A stretch of 64,000 nucleotides of DNA from Peptoniphilus sp. GNH (GTDB lineage: Bacteria; Bacillota; Clostridia; Tissierellales; Peptoniphilaceae): the NCBI GenBank assembly GCA_021307325.1, contig CP089931.1:1760979-1824978 (forward strand). The letters are read 5' to 3'. The position numbers and the translations under genes were made by a program. Numbering within the stretch: the first letter of the stretch is position 1; each line of letters begins with the position of its first letter. Under the pieces are notes generated by a model. The model was given only the letters and a program-made list of their open reading frames with translations. It was not told the DNA's origin and ran no database searches. This document shows positions 9,305 to 19,188 of this stretch, piece by piece.

Positions 9305-9340
9305 TTAAATTTGCGTAAAATTATAATAGGAGGTGCAAGA

Positions 9341-9757
9341 ATGCCAACAATTAATCAACTTGTCAGAAGAGGAAGAAAAAAGGTTGAATCCAAGTCTAAA
9401 TCACCAGCACTTGATGTAAACTACGATTCTTTAAGAAAGGTTGAAACTGATGTAAACTCTCCACAAAAAAGAGGGGTATGCGTAGCTGTTAGAACTGTAA
9501 CACCTAAGAAGCCTAACTCAGCACTTAGAAAAGTTGCCAGAGTTCGTCTTACAAATGGATATGAAGTAATGGCTTACATTCCTGGAATCGGACACAATCT
9601 ACAAGAACACAGTGTAGTGCTTATCCGTGGTGGAAGAGTAAAGGACCTTCCAGGTGTGAGATATCACATCGTAAGAGGTACCCTAGATACAGCTGGAGTA
9701 GATTCAAGAAGACAGGCAAGATCAAAATACGGTACTAAGAAACCGAAGAAAGCTTAA
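9341..9757 (+). CDS. rpsL: Small ribosomal subunit protein S12 (uS12)
   Basis: 138 residues starting [12 protein letters not shown], the hallmark N-terminus of S12. It carries the universally conserved [16 protein letters not shown] stretch of the decoding centre, where streptomycin-resistance mutations arise, and the [12 protein letters not shown] motif. S12 lies at the tRNA-mRNA interface of the 30S subunit. The ATG at 9341 follows AGGAGGTGCAAGA; an upstream in-frame extension to 9260 has no homology and is rejected. It is the first gene of the str operon, with rpsG 94 bases downstream. Confidence 0.98.
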   Translation: MPTINQLVRRGRKKVESKSKSPALDVNYDSLRKVETDVNSPQKRGVCVAVRTVTPKKPNSALRKVARVRLTNGYEVMAYIPGIGHNLQEHSVVLIRGGRVKDLPGVRYHIVRGTLDTAGVDSRRQARSKYGTKKPKKA

Positions 9758-9851
9758 TTAGAATTATACAAAAAATCGATATAGATTTTTTGGCTAACGA
9801 CTAAAGTCGAGTACCAGTGAATCGACTAATAAATGGTTAAGGAGGGAAGTT

Positions 9852-10322
9852 ATGCCAAGAAAAGGACATGTTCCAAAGAGAAAAGTACTGGCTGATCCTG
9901 TCTATGATGATGTAGTAATCACAAAACTTATAAACAACGTGATGCTAGATGGCAAGAAGGGAACAGCTCAAAGAATAGTATATGGTGCTCTTGAAACAAT
10001 AAAAGAGCAAACAGGAGAAGACCCAATCGAGGTTTTCTACAAGGCATTGAACAATGTAATGCCTGTGCTAGAAGTAAAAGCAAGACGTATTGGTGGGGCT
10101 ACTTACCAAGTACCAATGGAAGTAAGACCAGAAAGACGTCAAACCCTAGGACTTAGATGGATAGTAAAATTTGCAAGAGAACGTGGCGAAAAGACCATGG
10201 ATCAAAGACTTGCAAAAGAAATACTAGACGCATCCAACTCCTTGGGAGCTAGTGTAAAGAGAAAAGAAGAAATGCATAGAACAGCGGAAGCTAACAAGGC
10301 ATTTGCACACTATAGATGGTAA
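9852..10322 (+). CDS. rpsG: Small ribosomal subunit protein S7 (uS7)
   Basis: 156 residues starting [18 protein letters not shown], with the conserved [16 protein letters not shown] and [14 protein letters not shown] stretches. S7 starts assembly of the 30S head by binding the 3' domain of 16S rRNA and contacts the E-site tRNA. The start follows AAGGAGGGAAGTT. The 94-base gap after rpsL holds a small AT-rich inverted repeat (AAAAAATC/GATTTTTT near 9769-9790). In other bacteria S7 represses its operon through the rpsL-rpsG spacer; whether that holds here is not evident. Confidence 0.98.
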   Translation: MPRKGHVPKRKVLADPVYDDVVITKLINNVMLDGKKGTAQRIVYGALETIKEQTGEDPIEVFYKALNNVMPVLEVKARRIGGATYQVPMEVRPERRQTLGLRWIVKFARERGEKTMDQRLAKEILDASNSLGASVKRKEEMHRTAEANKAFAHYRW

Positions 10323-10334
10323 GAGGGGGATATA

Positions 10335-12410
10335 ATGCATAGAGACGTAGATCTAAAGCATGTGAGAAACATAGGTATCATGGCCCACATCGATGCGGGC
10401 AAGACAACTACTACCGAACGTATTCTTTTCTATGCAGGTAAAATTCACAAAATAGGTGAAACTCACGAAGGTGGGGCCCAAATGGACTGGATGGAGCAAG
10501 AAAAGGAAAGAGGTATCACAATAACCTCTGCTGCTACCACAGCTCGTTGGAAGGGTTACAGGTTAAACATCATTGATACACCTGGACACGTTGACTTCAC
10601 AGTAGAAGTTGAAAGATCCCTAAGGGTATTGGATGGTGCAGTTGCTCTATTTGACGCTAAAAGCGGTGTAGAACCACAATCAGAAACTGTTTGGAGACAA
10701 TCAGACACCTATCATGTACCAAGAATTGCCCATATAAATAAGATGGACGTTACAGGAGCAAATTTCTTTAGAAGTGTAGACACTATCAAAGATAAGCTTC
10801 ATGGAAACCCAGTTCCAATTCAAATTCCAATGGGAGCAGAAGAAAACTTCATCGGAATGATTGACCTTGTAACAATGAAGGCTGAAATTTACAAGGATGA
10901 AATGGGTAAAGAAATAGAAATCACTGACGTACCAGAAGAATACAAGGATGAAGCTGATTCATGGCATGAAAACATGATTGAAAAAGCTGCAGAATTTGAC
11001 GAAGATTTGATGATGGCTTACCTTGAAGGGGAAGAAGTCACTGAAGAAATGATAAAAAAAGCCATAAGAAAGGGAACAATTGACTGTAAACTAAACCCTG
11101 TAACTTGTGGATCTTCATACAAAAACAAGGGTGTACAATTACTTTTGGATGCTATAATCGACTACCTACCATCACCACTTGATATTCCGTCAATTCACGG
11201 AACAAGCCTAGATGGAGAAGAAGATCTTGTAAGACACGCATCTGATGATGAACCTTTCTCAGCTCTTGCCTTCAAGATTGTAACAGACCCATATGTAGGA
11301 AAACTTTGCTACTTCAGAGTTTATTCAGGAACTCTACAAGCAGGCTCTTATGTATATAATGCAACCAAGGGCAAGAAAGAAAGAATCGGACGTATTCTTC
11401 AAATGCACGCCAACAAGAGAGAAGAAATCGACGAAATCCACGCAGGTGAAATTGCAGCTGCAGTTGGATTAAAAGACACTACAACAGGTGACACACTTTG
11501 TGATGAAAAGAATCCTATCATTCTTGAAAACATGGAGTTCCCAGAACCTGTAATATCAGTAGCAATAGAACCAAAGACCAAGGCATCTCAAGACAAGATG
11601 GCACTTGCACTTCAAAAATTGTCAGAAGAAGATCCTACCTTCAGGACTTATACTGATGATGAAACTGGACAAACAATAATAGCAGGTATGGGAGAACTTC
11701 ACCTTGATATTATCGTTGACAGACTTTTAAGAGAATTTAAGGTTGAAGCCAATATCGGTAACCCACAAGTATCTTACAGAGAATCTATAACTAAGCCTGC
11801 AGAAGCAGAAGGTAAATATGTAAGACAATCAGGTGGACGTGGACAATACGGACATTGTAAGATTAAGATTGAACCACTTGAACCAGGTAGCGGTTTCCAA
11901 TTTGTAAATGCTATAGTCGGAGGAGCAATTCCAAAAGAATTTATAGGACCTACTCAACAAGGTATAGAAGAAGCCCTAAAGAGTGGTGTACTTGCAGGAT
12001 ATGAAATACTTGATGTAAAAGTAACTCTATATGACGGATCTTTCCACGATGTCGACTCATCAGAAATGGCATTTAAAATCGCAGGTTCAATGGCACTTAG
12101 AAATGCAGTTGAAGCAGCTCATCCAGTTTTACTAGAACCAGTAATGAAGGTTGAAATTGTAACTCCAGAAGAATACATGGGAGATGTAATCGGAGATATC
12201 AACTCAAGACGTGGAAGAATGGAAGGTATGGAATTAGTTGCAGGAGCACAAAATGTTCACTGCTTCGTACCCCTATCTGAAATGTTTGGATATGCAACAT
12301 CCCTTCGTTCAAACACTCAAGGTAGAGCAAATTATACAATGCAATTTGACCACTATGAACAAGTTCCAAACAGCATAGCTGAAGAAGTTATAGGAAAGAA
12401 AAAAGCTTAA
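10335..12410 (+). CDS. fusA: Elongation factor G
   Basis: 691 residues, normal length. The GTPase domain carries P-loop [15 protein letters not shown], switch [17 protein letters not shown] and the NKMD specificity motif. Domains II-V follow, including [11 protein letters not shown] in domain IV and the C-terminal [17 protein letters not shown]. It drives translocation of tRNAs and mRNA on the ribosome. It starts 12 bases after rpsG with GAGGGGG as binding site and is followed 19 bases later by tuf. Confidence 0.98.
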   Translation: MHRDVDLKHVRNIGIMAHIDAGKTTTTERILFYAGKIHKIGETHEGGAQMDWMEQEKERGITITSAATTARWKGYRLNIIDTPGHVDFTVEVERSLRVLDGAVALFDAKSGVEPQSETVWRQSDTYHVPRIAHINKMDVTGANFFRSVDTIKDKLHGNPVPIQIPMGAEENFIGMIDLVTMKAEIYKDEMGKEIEITDVPEEYKDEADSWHENMIEKAAEFDEDLMMAYLEGEEVTEEMIKKAIRKGTIDCKLNPVTCGSSYKNKGVQLLLDAIIDYLPSPLDIPSIHGTSLDGEEDLVRHASDDEPFSALAFKIVTDPYVGKLCYFRVYSGTLQAGSYVYNATKGKKERIGRILQMHANKREEIDEIHAGEIAAAVGLKDTTTGDTLCDEKNPIILENMEFPEPVISVAIEPKTKASQDKMALALQKLSEEDPTFRTYTDDETGQTIIAGMGELHLDIIVDRLLREFKVEANIGNPQVSYRESITKPAEAEGKYVRQSGGRGQYGHCKIKIEPLEPGSGFQFVNAIVGGAIPKEFIGPTQQGIEEALKSGVLAGYEILDVKVTLYDGSFHDVDSSEMAFKIAGSMALRNAVEAAHPVLLEPVMKVEIVTPEEYMGDVIGDINSRRGRMEGMELVAGAQNVHCFVPLSEMFGYATSLRSNTQGRANYTMQFDHYEQVPNSIAEEVIGKKKA

Positions 12411-12429
12411 TTTTTAAGGAGGAATAAAA

Positions 12430-13623
12430 ATGGCAAAAGGAAAATTTGAAAGAACAAAACCCCACGTAAATATAGGCACAATAGGCCACGTAGACCACGG
12501 TAAAACAACCCTAACAGCAGCCATAACCCTAGTAATGAACAAGAGATACGGCAGCGGAGAATTCGTAGACTACGCCCACATAGACAAGGCACCAGAAGAA
12601 AGAGAAAGAGGAATCACAATCTCAACATCACACGTAGAATACGAAACACCAAACAGACACTACGCTCACGTAGACTGCCCAGGCCACGCCGACTATGTAA
12701 AGAACATGATCACAGGAGCAGCCCAAATGGACGGAGCCATCCTAGTAGTATCAGCAGCAGACGGCCCAATGCCACAAACAAGAGAACACATCCTACTAGC
12801 AAGACAAGTAGGCGTACCAAAAATAGTAGTATTCCTAAACAAACAAGACCAAGTAGACGACCCAGAACTAATCGAACTAGTAGAAATGGAAGTAAGAGAC
12901 CTACTATCAGAATACGACTTCGACGGAGAAAACACTCCAATAGTAGTAGGCTCAGCCCTAAAAGCCCTAGACGATCCAGAAGGAGAATGGGGAGACAAAA
13001 TAGTAAAACTAATGGAAGAAGTAGACTCCTACATTGATGAACCAGTAAGAGACATCGACCACCCATTCCTAATGCCAGTAGAAGACATCTTCTCAATCAC
13101 AGGAAGAGGAACAGTAGCAACAGGAAGAGTAGAAAGAGGAACAGTAAAAGTCGGCGACACAGTAGAAATCGTAGGCCTAACAGAAGAAAAGAGAAACGTA
13201 GTAGTAACAGGCGTAGAAATGTTCAAGAAAATGCTAGACCAAGCTCAAGCAGGAGACAACATAGGAGCCCTACTAAGAGGCGTACAAAGAAACGAAATCG
13301 AAAGAGGACAAGTACTAGCAAAACCAGGAACAATCCACCCACACCACAAATTCCAAGCAGAAGTATACGTACTAACCAAAGAAGAAGGCGGAAGACACAC
13401 ACCATTCTTCAACGGATATAGACCACAATTCTACTTCAGAACAACAGACGTAACAGGCGATATCCAACTAGCAGAAGGCACAGAAATGGTAATGCCAGGA
13501 GACAACGCAACCTTCACAGTAACCCTAATCACACCAATAGCAATGGACGAAGGATTGAGATTCGCCATAAGAGAAGGTGGAAGGACAGTAGCATCAGGCG
13601 TAGTAACAAAGCTACTAGACTAA
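12430..13623 (+). CDS. tuf: Elongation factor Tu
   Basis: 397 residues, full length. P-loop [10 protein letters not shown], effector region [32 protein letters not shown] in the NKxD position, and the C-terminal domains with GMFRTTDV-like RTTDVTGDI. It delivers aminoacyl-tRNA to the ribosome as a GTP complex. The codon choice is extreme compared with neighbours: Leu almost only CTA, Val almost only GTA, and two-fold codons mostly C-ending. This also creates long spurious antisense reading frames. The start follows AAGGAGGAATAAAA, and a strong terminator ends the str operon 20 bases after the stop. Confidence 0.98.
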   Translation: MAKGKFERTKPHVNIGTIGHVDHGKTTLTAAITLVMNKRYGSGEFVDYAHIDKAPEERERGITISTSHVEYETPNRHYAHVDCPGHADYVKNMITGAAQMDGAILVVSAADGPMPQTREHILLARQVGVPKIVVFLNKQDQVDDPELIELVEMEVRDLLSEYDFDGENTPIVVGSALKALDDPEGEWGDKIVKLMEEVDSYIDEPVRDIDHPFLMPVEDIFSITGRGTVATGRVERGTVKVGDTVEIVGLTEEKRNVVVTGVEMFKKMLDQAQAGDNIGALLRGVQRNEIERGQVLAKPGTIHPHHKFQAEVYVLTKEEGGRHTPFFNGYRPQFYFRTTDVTGDIQLAEGTEMVMPGDNATFTVTLITPIAMDEGLRFAIREGGRTVASGVVTKLLD

Positions 13624-13642
13624 GACAAATAAAAAACAAAAT

Positions 13643-13667
13643 GAGCGGCGAGAGTCGCTCTTTTTTT
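13643..13667 (+). terminator. Terminator of the str operon
   Basis: GAGCGGC (13643-13649) and GTCGCTC (13654-13660) pair (one G-U) around a GAGA tetraloop and are followed by seven T. It lies 20 bases past the tuf stop codon. Confidence 0.93.
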
Positions 13668-13670
13668 GTA

Positions 13671-13704
13671 TTAAAATGCATGTAATCTTAAAATGCATGT
13701 AATC
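13671..13704. repeat. Tandem 17-base direct repeat with ATGCAT core
   Basis: TTAAAATGCATGTAATC occurs twice back to back (13671-13687 and 13688-13704) directly after the tuf terminator. Each copy contains the palindrome ATGCAT. No promoter is apparent beside it; function unknown. Confidence 0.8.
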
Positions 13705-13783
13705 GGAAAGTTATTTAATAGGCACAAATAATAAGTAGAAGCTCTTAGCTTTTTAATTACAAATACAAGTATAGATAAAATAA

Positions 13784-13824
13784 AAAGAACCCTGTCTTTT
13801 TACTAAAATAGACTGAGTTCTTTT
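13784..13824 (-). terminator. Probable terminator of pyruvate carboxylase gene
   Basis: AGAAC (13786-13790) pairs with GTTCT (13817-13821), and inner bases continue the stem with two mismatches. On the minus strand the hairpin runs into a T-rich tract. It lies about 80 bases beyond the stop codon of the carboxylase gene. Confidence 0.5.
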
Positions 13825-13904
13825 AAATTTTAAAATATAAGTAGCATAGACTGAGTTTTACTTTAAAACATCACACTAGATACTAAAATTTCAACTTGCT
13901 ATAA

Positions 13905-16900
13905 TCAATGCAGTTCAATAATAAGCTGACCACTTTCTACCATGTCCCCTACATCGACAAGCAGAGATTTTATCTTTCCTGAACTTGCTGCGATTACATT
14001 TGTTTCCATCTTCATAGCCTCTATTACCATGATGGAGTCGCCCTTTTTGATTTCTTGATTTTCTTTTACTAGAAGGGCCACTACTTTTCCTGGTATAGAT
14101 GCCCCGACTTCCTTTTCATTGTCAGGATCTGCCATGACTATTTTTTCTCTTTTAATTCCAGTAGATAGAGCATTCTTGTCTTCTATCTTTACGCTTCTTC
14201 TGTTGCCATTTATTTCAAAAGTTACATTTCTATAACCTTTTTCGTCCAGCTTGCCAACTTCAATCAAGCTTACTATTAGATTTTTGCCTGCATCCAAACT
14301 TATTTCTGCAGTTTCCCCCTCCATAAGACCATGGAAGAAAACATCAGAAGGCATGCCTGAAAGATCGCCATGTTTTTTCTTGAACTTCAAATAATCTTCA
14401 AATACTTTTGGATAAAGTCCGTATGCCAACAAGTCGTCCTCGCTTGCTTCCAAACCAAATTTTTCTTTGAGATAGGCCTTGTCTTTTTCAAAGTCCTCTG
14501 CATCAAGTAAAAGACCAGGACGTACACTTATTGGGCTTTGGCCCTTTAAAATCAGTTTTTGTAAATCTTTTGGAAAACCACCCAGAGGTTGACCCATCAT
14601 ACCTTTGAAAAATGATACAACTGAGTCGGGATAGTGTAAATTTTTCCCTTTTTCATAAATATTTTCTGGAGTTAAATCATTTTGTACCATAAAAATTGCA
14701 AAATCGCCGACCATTTTTGACGAAGGTGTAACCTTTATCAAATCTCCCAACATATCATTTACCTTTTTATACATCTCTTTAACTTCTTTGAATTTATACC
14801 CGAGACCAAAAGATTCAACTTGAGGTTTCAAGTTGGAGTACTGACCACCGGGGATCTCATACTTATAAATTTCAGTAGATCCGGCCTTCAAATCAGATTC
14901 AAACTCCTTGTAAATTGGTCGGATGCTTTCCCAGTATTTAGAAATTTCTTCAATCTTATCAAGATTCATTCCGCTTGCTCTATCAGTATTTTCAAGAGCT
15001 GCGACAACTGAATTAAGAGCAGGTTGAGATGTAAGACCAGACATGGAGTTTATAGCCAAATCGACTATATCAACACCTGCTTCAGCAGCCATCAAGACGC
15101 TGGCAACGCCATTGCCTGTGGTGTCATGGGTGTGGAGGTGGATAGGTATGGATAATTCATTTTTCAAGGCGGCTATTAGCTTTCTAGCGGCATAAGGCTT
15201 TAAGAGGCCCGACATATCCTTGATGGCAAAAATATTTGCTCCAGCCTTTTCTAATTCTTTGGCACCTTTTATATAATAATCTAGACTGTACTTGTCTTTT
15301 TTTTCATTTAGAATATCGCCAGTATAGCACATGGCAGCCTCGGCGATTTTTCCATTATTTCTGACTTCATCTATGCTGAGGCGAACATTTTCGATCCAGT
15401 TTAAGGAGTCGAAGATTCTAAATATATCAACACCTGAATCAGAAGCTGCTTTTATGAATCTCTTTACTACGTTGTCTGGATAATTTTTGTAGCCGACAGT
15501 ATTATTGCCCCTTATAAGCATTTGTGTGAGAATATGGGGAATAGCCTCTCTTAATTTTCTAAGTCTTATCCAGGGATCTTCATGCAAGAATCTGTAAGCC
15601 ACATCAAAAGTTGCCCCACCCCACATTTCAACAGAGAATAACTCTCCCATAAGTGAGTCTGTGGCAGCTGCTATTTTTAAAAGGTCTAGAGTCCTTACCC
15701 TTGTAGCCATTAACGACTGATGAGCATCTCTCATAGTAGTGTCTGTTATCAGAAGCTTTTTCTGTTCTAAAATCCACTTTGAAAACTTTTCAGCTCCCAG
15801 CTTGTCGAAAATTTGCTTGCTGCCCTCAAAGCTTTGTATTTCAAAAGAAGGTACTTGTGCCAAATCATAGCGTTTATCCTTCTTGGAAGGCTTGTTGACG
15901 ACTATATCTCCTATAAAATTCATAAGTCTTAGCTCTGCATCGACTTGGCTTGTGAAATCAAAAAGCTCTGGATGCTTTTCTATAAAAGATGTTGTGCAGG
16001 TGCCTTTTTTGAAGTCATCAGAATTTAAAACATTAAGTAGGAAGCCGGAATTTGTTTTGACTCCGCCGATTTTAGTTTCTCTAATGGCTCTAGATGCCTT
16101 GGAAATGGTGTCTTCCCAAGTGCGGGCATGGCTTATGACCTTGACTAGCAAGGAGTCATAATAGGGGGTGATGATAGAACCTGTGTAGGCATTGCCACCA
16201 TCAAGCCTTACTCCGAACCCCGAAGAAGACCTATATAGATTTATCTTGCCAGTATCTGGAGAAAAGTTTTTTTGAGGGTCTTCAGTTGTAATTCTGCATT
16301 GGATGGAGTAGCCGTTTACATGTATGGAATCTTGCGACTTTATATTTATCTCATCAGAGTCTAAAGAATATCCCTCAGCTATTAGAATCATGCTTTGTAC
16401 GATATCTATGCCAGTAACCATTTCTGTAACTGTATGTTCGACTTGTATTCTGGGATTTACCTCTATGAAATAGTGGTCATTATTTTTATCGACTAAAAAT
16501 TCAACCGTACCAGCAGACTTGTATTTTAATTTTTTGGCGATTTTTAAAGCATCAGTTAAGATGGCATCCTTGACATCTTGAGGTAGGGTCAAGGAAGGAG
16601 TAAATTCTACAACTTTTTGGTGGCGCCTTTGAATTGAGCAGTCCCTTTCATAGAGATGGACTATATTTCCGTAGGCATCGCCCAAAATTTGCACCTCAAT
16701 ATGCTTGGGCGATTCCAAATATTTTTCGATAAACATGGCATCAGAACCAAAGGCCTTTTTGGCCTCACTCATAGCAAGGTGGAAATTATCCAAGAGTTCC
16801 TTTTCACTATATACAATTCTCATTCCTCTGCCGCCGCCGCCAGCTGCTGCCTTGACCATCACAGGATACCCAGATTCTCTTGCAAAATAAAGAGCATCCT

Positions 16901-17342
16901 TATCAGATCTAATGGGCTTGTCAATGCCGGGGATAGTCTTAACCTCTGCCTTGTGGGCCATGATTTTAGAGCTTATTTTGTCTCCGAGTGTCTTTATAGT
17001 GTGAGGATCAGGCCCTATAAAACTAATGCCAGCTTGTTCGCATCTTTTGGCAAACTCTGGATTTTCTGACAAAAAGCCATAGCCTGGATGGATGGCATCT
17101 ACATCCTTAGCCAAGGCGAGAGATATGATTTCATCCATGTCCAAATAGGCATCAAGGGGAGATTTTCCTTTACCTATTAAATAAGATTCGTCAGCCTTAG
17201 TTCTAAATAAGGCAAGAGAATCTTCCGTTGAGTATATAGCAACACTTTTTATGCCGAGCTCCCTACAAGCTCTGAAAATCCGAATTGCAATTTCGCCTCG
17301 ATTGGCGACCAAAATCTTTTTAAATTTTTTTATCTTTTCCAA
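13905..17342 (-). CDS. pyc: Pyruvate carboxylase
   Basis: About 1145 residues, the full length of the single-chain enzyme, which makes oxaloacetate from pyruvate, bicarbonate and ATP. In order: biotin carboxylase domain (KILVANRGEIAIRIFRAC near the start, glycine-rich KAAAGGGGRGMRI, EVNPRIQVEHTVTEMVTG); carboxyltransferase domain (DTTMRDAHQSL, MWGGATFDVAYRFL, the metal site HLHTHDTTGNG); and the C-terminal biotinyl domain with EAMKMETN about 35 residues before the end. The start is uncertain. A TTG at 17340-17342 has AAAGGA ten bases upstream, whereas the longer GTG start at 17351 has that site only one base away. With PFOR later in the window it supplies C4 acids from pyruvate. It is transcribed divergently from the metallophosphoesterase gene. 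Confidence 0.95.
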   Translation of the reverse strand: MEKIKKFKKILVANRGEIAIRIFRACRELGIKSVAIYSTEDSLALFRTKADESYLIGKGKSPLDAYLDMDEIISLALAKDVDAIHPGYGFLSENPEFAKRCEQAGISFIGPDPHTIKTLGDKISSKIMAHKAEVKTIPGIDKPIRSDKDALYFARESGYPVMVKAAAGGGGRGMRIVYSEKELLDNFHLAMSEAKKAFGSDAMFIEKYLESPKHIEVQILGDAYGNIVHLYERDCSIQRRHQKVVEFTPSLTLPQDVKDAILTDALKIAKKLKYKSAGTVEFLVDKNNDHYFIEVNPRIQVEHTVTEMVTGIDIVQSMILIAEGYSLDSDEINIKSQDSIHVNGYSIQCRITTEDPQKNFSPDTGKINLYRSSSGFGVRLDGGNAYTGSIITPYYDSLLVKVISHARTWEDTISKASRAIRETKIGGVKTNSGFLLNVLNSDDFKKGTCTTSFIEKHPELFDFTSQVDAELRLMNFIGDIVVNKPSKKDKRYDLAQVPSFEIQSFEGSKQIFDKLGAEKFSKWILEQKKLLITDTTMRDAHQSLMATRVRTLDLLKIAAATDSLMGELFSVEMWGGATFDVAYRFLHEDPWIRLRKLREAIPHILTQMLIRGNNTVGYKNYPDNVVKRFIKAASDSGVDIFRIFDSLNWIENVRLSIDEVRNNGKIAEAAMCYTGDILNEKKDKYSLDYYIKGAKELEKAGANIFAIKDMSGLLKPYAARKLIAALKNELSIPIHLHTHDTTGNGVASVLMAAEAGVDIVDLAINSMSGLTSQPALNSVVAALENTDRASGMNLDKIEEISKYWESIRPIYKEFESDLKAGSTEIYKYEIPGGQYSNLKPQVESFGLGYKFKEVKEMYKKVNDMLGDLIKVTPSSKMVGDFAIFMVQNDLTPENIYEKGKNLHYPDSVVSFFKGMMGQPLGGFPKDLQKLILKGQSPISVRPGLLLDAEDFEKDKAYLKEKFGLEASEDDLLAYGLYPKVFEDYLKFKKKHGDLSGMPSDVFFHGLMEGETAEISLDAGKNLIVSLIEVGKLDEKGYRNVTFEINGNRRSVKIEDKNALSTGIKREKIVMADPDNEKEVGASIPGKVVALLVKENQEIKKGDSIMVIEAMKMETNVIAASSGKIKSLLVDVGDMVESGQLIIELH

Positions 17343-17372
17343 GCCTAGCACATCCTTTCGCTTTTAATTATT

Positions 17373-17402
17373 TTATCATACTTGACCCAAATAGTTTATA
17401 AT
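17373..17402 (+). promoter_or_regulatory. Candidate promoter placing transcription start on the metallophosphoesterase ATG
   Basis: TATAAT at 17397-17402 ends seven bases before the A of the ATG at 17409; TTATCA (17373-17378) at 18 bases is a possible weak -35. If used, the mRNA would begin at or next to the start codon. Confidence 0.4.
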
Positions 17403-17408
17403 TTGTAT

Positions 17409-18152
17409 ATGAAGTGGATTTTTCAATTAATAATATTTTTAAGTTTATACAATTATTTTCAGACCAGAATCTTTAAGCTAGAAAAGCTTGAGCTAAACCT
17501 TGGCAAAGCACCTCTTAAGGCAATCTTTATTTCTGATTTTCACAACAACAAAATAAACCTTTCAAGACTTTCAAAAACTATACAAAAGCAAAATCCAGAC
17601 GCAATATTTTTGGGTGGAGATATAATTTCAAGAAATACAAAAAATTTTCGAAGAGTGGAAAAATTTTTGGCAACTTTTTCGGACTACAAGACCTTTTTTG
17701 TCTTGGGAAATCATGAAGAAGAAAACCCAAAAATAGATGATTTTTTGAAAATATTGTCAAAATATAATATAATTAACCTTTCCGATGGGGGAATTTACCG
17801 AGAAAGAGGTATAAGTATAAGTGGAACAGGTATAAGTACAAAAAATACACCGGAAAATTATGCAAGTAAAGATAAAAACGAGCTAAAGATCTGTCTAGGT
17901 CATAGCATAGAAGAAATTTTTAAAACAAGAGGATATGACTTGGCGCTTTGTGGACATACCCACGGAGGGCAAATTAGATTACCAATTTTGGGACAAGTCT
18001 TAGATCATGGATTTAAACTTTTTCCTAAGTACTCGAAGGGACTCTATAAAAAAGACGGCTCCTATATCTATATATCTTCTGGTTTGGGCAATTCATCACT
18101 TGCGATTAGAACATTTAACAGAATCTCAATAAGTTTTATAAGTATAAGTTAG
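17409..18152 (+). CDS. Membrane-anchored metallophosphoesterase (YkuE/YaeI-like)
   Basis: 247 residues. One N-terminal hydrophobic segment is followed by a calcineurin-like phosphoesterase domain with all metal motifs: ISDFHNN, FLGGDII, LGNHEEE, a LGHS histidine and CGHTHGGQIRLP. The family binds two metal ions and hydrolyses phosphate esters; YkuE-type members are tied to the cell envelope, but the substrate here is unknown. The ATG at 17409 has no ribosome binding site and sits just after a perfect -10, suggesting a leaderless message. A TTG at 17382 would lengthen it by nine residues without a better signal. The DUF1538 gene follows 11 bases later. Confidence 0.85.
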   Translation: MKWIFQLIIFLSLYNYFQTRIFKLEKLELNLGKAPLKAIFISDFHNNKINLSRLSKTIQKQNPDAIFLGGDIISRNTKNFRRVEKFLATFSDYKTFFVLGNHEEENPKIDDFLKILSKYNIINLSDGGIYRERGISISGTGISTKNTPENYASKDKNELKICLGHSIEEIFKTRGYDLALCGHTHGGQIRLPILGQVLDHGFKLFPKYSKGLYKKDGSYIYISSGLGNSSLAIRTFNRISISFISIS

Positions 18153-18163
18153 AATGCGATAAG

Positions 18164-18884
18164 ATGCTTAAAGAAAAACTAAAAGAATCTTTAATGACAG
18201 TTGTGCCAATAGTAATAATAGTTCTTTTTCTATTTTTTACTCTACTAGATATAGATATAAGTCTGCTTTATAGATTTTTGATAGGATCAGTCCTAGTTGT
18301 GGTGGGTATAGCCATATTTTTGTGGGGAGCGGAGCTTGGCATTGAAGAAATAGGAAAGCTCATGGGCAAGATAGTGGCTAGATGCAAGACTCACCTTGGC
18401 ATATTCATCTTCGGAAGCTTTTTGGGCTTTTTAATAACGGTTGCAGAGCCGGATCTCATGATACTTGCAAAGCAGATAGAAGGCGCAACTGGTGGACTAT
18501 TAAATTCTAATTTGACGGTCATTTCAGTAGCAGTCGGTGTTGGAGTAATGGTAGGCTTTGGGTTTGTAAGAATTTTAAAAGATATAGGTATTCATAAATT
18601 TTTTAGTTTCTTTTATGCTCTGGCATTTATACTATTTTTCTTTACAAAAGAGGAGTTTCATTGGAATCGCATTCGACTCGGGAGGAGTAGCATCGGGGCC
18701 TATGACGGCAACCTTTCTATTGGCACTAAATCAGGGCGCCGCATCCCAAATCCAGACGGCAGATTTGTTGATAGATGGATTTGGAGTCATTGCCATGGTT
18801 GCCATGATGCCAGTTCTTTCCATATCAATTTTAGGCTTAATCTTTAAATTAAAAGCCAAAAAGGAAAGTGTTATTATTGAATAA
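18164..18884 (+). pseudogene. DUF1538 membrane protein, interrupted by a frameshift
   Basis: The reading frame from 18164 encodes helices typical of DUF1538 (AIFLWGAELGIEEIG, GSFLGFLITVAEPDL) up to about FFFTKEEF. The family's next conserved stretch, IAFDSGGVASGPMTATF, continues one frame over and runs to a stop at 18882-18884. Removing one base near 18656-18660 (one T of GTTTC) would restore a single protein of about 240 residues. DUF1538 proteins are predicted membrane transport proteins often found next to P-II regulators, and a P-II fragment does follow here. The break is either a real inactivating mutation or a sequencing error. Confidence 0.8.
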
Positions 18885-19035
18885 TTTATCCATGATTCTG
18901 CTTATTGTAAAACCAGGCATGACAAATAAAATAATGGACTTTGCAAGGGAAAACTCAGATGCTCGTGGGGGAACCTTATTTTACGGAGAAGATCTCAACA
19001 GATCTAGCTTTTTAAAGTTTTCGCTATTCTTCTAG
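18877..19035 (+). pseudogene. Truncated P-II-like regulator
   Basis: A frame of 52 codons starts at TTG 18877 (AAGGAAAG eight bases upstream; an ATG follows at 18892) and stops with TAG at 19033-19035. It reads ILLIVKPGMTNKIMDFARE followed by ARGGTLFYGE. This resembles the first half of P-II signalling proteins, where a beta strand and helix are followed by a GxxGGTxxxGR loop. P-II proteins are about 110 residues, so roughly half is missing. DUF1538 genes commonly sit beside P-II genes, which supports the call. Confidence 0.55.
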
Positions 19036-19088
19036 AATAATAGCCTTCTTTATTTGTGCCGCATTTAATTTTATTGCTTATAAATATA

Positions 19089-19117
19089 AAAAGTCCAGCC
19101 TGGGGAGCTGGACTTTT
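19089..19117. terminator. Bidirectional terminator between converging transcripts
   Basis: AAAAGTCCAGC (19089-19099) and GCTGGACTTTT (19107-19117) form a perfect 11-base stem with a 7-base loop. A and T runs on the two sides suit termination from both the DUF1538 side and the thiamin transporter operon. Confidence 0.9.
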
Positions 19118-19188
19118 AGGGATGCCTATAAGTGGTTTGTATGTGTTAGCTTAAAGGTTAAATATTTATATGGCTAGGTTTAAGCTTT

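Noticed and set aside
9322-9327. TATAAT as the rpsL promoter -10
   Set aside because: It would put the transcription start inside the ribosome binding site region; the TTGACT-N17-TAAACT pair upstream is more reasonable.
12407-13405. Long antisense reading frames within tuf (for example 12710-13096)
   Set aside because: They mirror the biased codons of tuf (CTA, GTA, ACA and GCA read backwards as TAG-free Leu/Cys/Tyr-rich frames), have no binding sites and no family similarity.
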